Shown: piece by piece, positions 61,846-64,000 of the stretch
How positions within the stretch are numbered: the stretch's first letter is position 1
How the letters are laid out: each line of letters starts with the position of its first letter
From: Bifidobacterium breve
GTDB taxonomy: Bacteria; Actinomycetota; Acidimicrobiia; Acidimicrobiales; Ilumatobacteraceae
Length of the DNA stretch: 64,000 nucleotides
NCBI GenBank assembly: GCA_945886445.1
Contig: CAMCZG010000002.1
Location: 1-64,000, forward strand
Direction of reading: 5' to 3'
Position numbers and translations under genes: made by a program
The notes under the pieces: generated by a model
The model's input: only the letters and a program-made list of their open reading frames with translations
What the model was told of the DNA's origin: nothing
Databases searched by the model: none

Positions 61846-62925
61846 TTAGCCTTGAACAAGTTGTAGAACTTTGCCATCCAAGGTGAGTACAAAAACTTTT
61901 CCCTGAGTAGTGCTTCGTACGGCAGTAATTGATCCAACATCACGCTGCATGATGGTTTGTTTTTGCGTGGTTTCACCAGACACCCAAATTGCAGTCACTC
62001 GTCCGCTGCAGTAGTCACCAAAAATAAACCAGTCTTTCCAAGCAGGTAGTTGCGGGTCGCGAACTCGCGTACCGCCGGAAATAGAGCAACCTGCATCTCC
62101 GTGTTTGTAAGTAAAAACAGGCTTTTGATGAGGTTGTGCGGGTTCGTCTTCATTGAAGCGGGTGTTGGCTTCCCAGGCGCTCCAACCGAAACTGATGTTT
62201 TTGCCGGCGCCTTTTGATGCCCAGGCAACGTTCACTTCTTCCCACATATTTTGCCCGACATCTGCAATCCATAAATTATTCGCAGAGTCAAACTCGAAAC
62301 GCCATGGGTTGCGCAGCCCGCGCGACCACACCTTGAGGTCATTTGCCTTTTCATTTTTTGCGGTGGGCGAGAGCGAAAGAATCTTTCCTAACGGAGAGCT
62401 TGTTTGTAGTGCCACGCGTTGCGGGTCTCCACCAGAGCCACCATCACCCGTACCAACGTAAAGGCGACCTTCTGGACCGAAAGCAAGCCCGCCACCGTTG
62501 TGGTTGGCATACGGCTGTTTCACCGTGAGCAACAGGGTGCGCGTGGAAACATTTGCAGTGTTGGCTGCGCTCATTGCATAGCGAACTACTTCTGTATTTC
62601 CTTGCTGGTTGGTGTAGTTGACATACAAATATTTGCCATTCGGATGAAACACAATGCCAAGAAGTCCGCGTTCACCACTTGCCGATGTGTATTTCCTCAG
62701 GTCTAAAGCAGTAGTTTTCTTGCCTTTGATAATTCGTTGTACAACCCCATCTTGCTCTGCAATGTACAAAGCAGAGTCGTTGATGCGTGTAGCAATATCA
62801 ACCGGCAATTTCGCTTGAGCCACAAGAACAAGTTTGGTGCTGTTTGCGCTAGCTAAAACTGGCAACACACTCAGTAGGCATGTGGCACTCAGCAGTACAC
62901 CGACGAGGAGCAGTTTTTTATGCAT
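61846..62925 (-). CDS. Secreted PQQ-type sugar dehydrogenase-like protein
   Basis: A 359-residue six-bladed propeller of the aldose/glucose-sorbosone dehydrogenase (YliI/HIPL) family. Signal peptide 1-27 (core LLLVGVLLSATCLLSVL). Blade motifs ERGLLGIVFHPNG, NHNGGGLAFGPEGRLYVGTGDGG (active His), RGLRNPWRFEFD and DVGQNMWEEVN are as in the family. Oxidises sugars with pyrroloquinoline quinone if the cofactor is available; no pqq genes are in the window. Start overlaps tesB stop by 8 bp. Confidence 0.9.
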   Translation of the reverse strand: MHKKLLLVGVLLSATCLLSVLPVLASANSTKLVLVAQAKLPVDIATRINDSALYIAEQDGVVQRIIKGKKTTALDLRKYTSASGERGLLGIVFHPNGKYLYVNYTNQQGNTEVVRYAMSAANTANVSTRTLLLTVKQPYANHNGGGLAFGPEGRLYVGTGDGGSGGDPQRVALQTSSPLGKILSLSPTAKNEKANDLKVWSRGLRNPWRFEFDSANNLWIADVGQNMWEEVNVAWASKGAGKNISFGWSAWEANTRFNEDEPAQPHQKPVFTYKHGDAGCSISGGTRVRDPQLPAWKDWFIFGDYCSGRVTAIWVSGETTQKQTIMQRDVGSITAVRSTTQGKVFVLTLDGKVLQLVQG

Positions 62926-63778
62926 CGTGGTTGATGCGTATGAGTCCTTCTTGAATGACAGTCACAGCGAGTTCGCCACTAGCAGTGTAAATAGAGCCAC
63001 CAGCAAGGCCTCGTGCATTTGATGTTGAAATGGAGTACTGGTCGTAGAGCATCCATTCATCGGCGCGGAACGGGCGGTGAAACCACATGGCATGGTCGAG
63101 GCTTGCCATTTGTACTCCCTTGGAGTTCCATGAAAGTCCATGAGGCAACAAGGTGGTGTCGAGCAGTGTGAAGTCGCTCGCGTATGTAGCAATACACGTG
63201 TGTAAAACCTGGTCATCGGGAAGTCGTCCGTCTGCACGCATCCAAACTCGTTGTCCGAGCGAGGGGTTCCCTTCACGAGCAAATGGGTCAGAGTCGACAT
63301 AGCGCAGGTCGATAGGGCGCGGACGGTCGTACCACTCGCCGATGATGTCTTTATATGGAGCCATGCGCTCTTTGAAGTCGGGGAGTGTCTCTGGGTCTGG
63401 TACGCCCGATGGACCCTTAATTTGATGTTCGGCGCCAGGCTCAACGGTGTGAAACGAAGCCTGCAAGTTGAAAATAACTTTGCCATGCTGAATGGCAACC
63501 ACGCGGCGGGTGGTGAAACTGCGTCCATCGCGGAGGCGGTCTACCTCATACAAAATAGGTTTGCCAGGGTCGCCGGGCCGCAAGAAATATGCATGGAGCG
63601 AATGAACTTGGCGGTCGGTTTCATCAACAGTGCGAGCGGCAGCAACAAGAGCCTGGCCAGCAACTTGCCCACCAAAGACACGTTGGCGGTTTTCATCGGG
63701 TGATTTTCCGCGAAAGATATTGACCTCAATGGGTTCAAGATCCAAGAGATCGACAAGGTCATTGAGTGAAGAATTCAT
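62918..63778 (-). CDS. tesB: Acyl-CoA thioesterase II
   Basis: Double hot-dog thioesterase of 286 residues, hydrolysing medium/long acyl-CoA. RVFGGQVAGQAL and SLHAYFLRPGD in the first hot-dog, and SLDHAMWFHRPFRADEW in the second, with the conserved Asp of LDHAMWFH, are family marks. First gene of a two-gene minus transcript with the sugar dehydrogenase-like gene, an odd pairing. 89 bp separate it from the divergent GH1 gene. Confidence 0.94.
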   Translation of the reverse strand: MNSSLNDLVDLLDLEPIEVNIFRGKSPDENRQRVFGGQVAGQALVAAARTVDETDRQVHSLHAYFLRPGDPGKPILYEVDRLRDGRSFTTRRVVAIQHGKVIFNLQASFHTVEPGAEHQIKGPSGVPDPETLPDFKERMAPYKDIIGEWYDRPRPIDLRYVDSDPFAREGNPSLGQRVWMRADGRLPDDQVLHTCIATYASDFTLLDTTLLPHGLSWNSKGVQMASLDHAMWFHRPFRADEWMLYDQYSISTSNARGLAGGSIYTASGELAVTVIQEGLIRINHDA

Positions 63779-63867
63779 GTTCCTCTATGTTGCCACTTTT
63801 TGGGGTAAAAAACTCTGCTCATTTCCGAGAATTCACCTCTCGCGATGCTGATCTACAGTAGGTACTT

Positions 63868-64000
63868 ATGGAAAACACTCAAACTTCATTTCCCAAAGGG
63901 TTCCTGTGGGGCACTGCCACAGCAGCGCATCAAGTGGAGGGAAACAACACCAATAACGATTGGTGGGAGTGGGAACACCGTGCCGATACGCCATGTAAAG
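63868..64000 (+). CDS. GH1 beta-glucosidase, N-terminal part
   Basis: ATG 63868 opens 44 codons to the window edge. FPKGFLWGTATAAHQVEGNN is the GH1 N-terminal signature, with Gln-Val-Glu-Gly where the sugar-binding Gln sits; NDWWEWE follows. Unlike the GH1-like protein at 47.1 kb, this one starts as a normal enzyme, but its catalytic residues lie outside the window. Confidence 0.88.
   Translation, partial: MENTQTSFPKGFLWGTATAAHQVEGNNTNNDWWEWEHRADTPCK

Noticed and set aside
1-64000. tRNA, rRNA, CRISPR arrays, insertion sequences, phage or toxin-antitoxin genes
   Set aside because: Looked for cloverleaf-like arms, regularly spaced repeats, transposase or integrase motifs in gaps and frames; nothing convincing, and gaps are too short for most of them.

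Overview
The window reads as a chromosomal segment of an actinobacterium, most likely an Acidimicrobiia-like lineage of moderate G+C (inference). Supporting marks are two WhiB regulators, a SenX3/RegX3-type pair, actinobacterial-type three-gene sdhCAB, many GTG/TTG starts, an SCP2-like protein, several P450s, a K+-independent H+-pyrophosphatase, and a MoxR/VWA pair resembling Rv0958/Rv0959. Coding density is extreme: no gene-free stretch exceeds about 300 bp, and six of nine convergent gene pairs overlap at their 3' ends. No tRNA, rRNA, CRISPR array, transposase or phage gene was seen.

Layout. 1-3.4 kb (minus): FMN riboswitch followed by ribD-ribBA-ribH, with no ribE between them, then the start of an unknown gene at the window edge. 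3.4-6.1 kb: guaA and a secreted NlpC/P60 hydrolase. 6.2-11.9 kb: a lipid/lactone-type catabolic group (APH-like kinase, dienelactone hydrolase, FadD-like acyl-CoA synthetase, ferredoxin, P450), with yaaA. 11.9-22.1 kb: pcrA-like helicase, flavodoxin-like protein, B12-binding domain protein, sucCD, purH, metF, OafA-type acyltransferase. 22.2-24.4 kb: mdh, then a 2-oxoglutarate oxygenase translationally coupled to a formaldehyde-activating enzyme (Fae) homologue. 24.4-31.5 kb: SCP2-like, DedA and hppA divergent from sdhCAB, with structured leaders on both sides of the shared intergenic region.

31.5-50.6 kb: a MoxR/Mg-chelatase-like ATPase (31.5 kb) and its probable VWA partner (48.6 kb) bracket about 15.6 kb of catabolic genes: ThuA-like protein, a form II CoxL-type molybdenum hydroxylase (L-S-M) with ferredoxin, a lipoprotein, two tandem P450s, two SDRs, a limonene-epoxide-hydrolase-like enzyme, two amidohydrolases, acetoacetyl-CoA synthetase, a catalytically degenerate GH1 protein and a class III cyclase. 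50.6-64 kb: whiB, glutamate formimidoyltransferase, tatA, second whiB, ppk-phoU-senX3-regX3, MFS transporter, DUF2342-type protein, moaE, mreB, a PQQ-type sugar dehydrogenase-like protein, tesB and the start of a normal GH1 glucosidase.

How it fits together: sucCD, mdh, sdhCAB and hppA supply central energy metabolism. purH, metF, FtcD and Fae touch one-carbon metabolism. MoaE makes molybdopterin of the kind the CoxL-type enzyme needs. The most interesting candidates are the oxygenase-Fae pair, the lactone/4-hydroxyacid-type module, the terminator-like element directly before sdhC, the P450/SDR/epoxide-hydrolase cluster inside a split MoxR-VWA pair, and the dead GH1 protein overlapping a cyclase.
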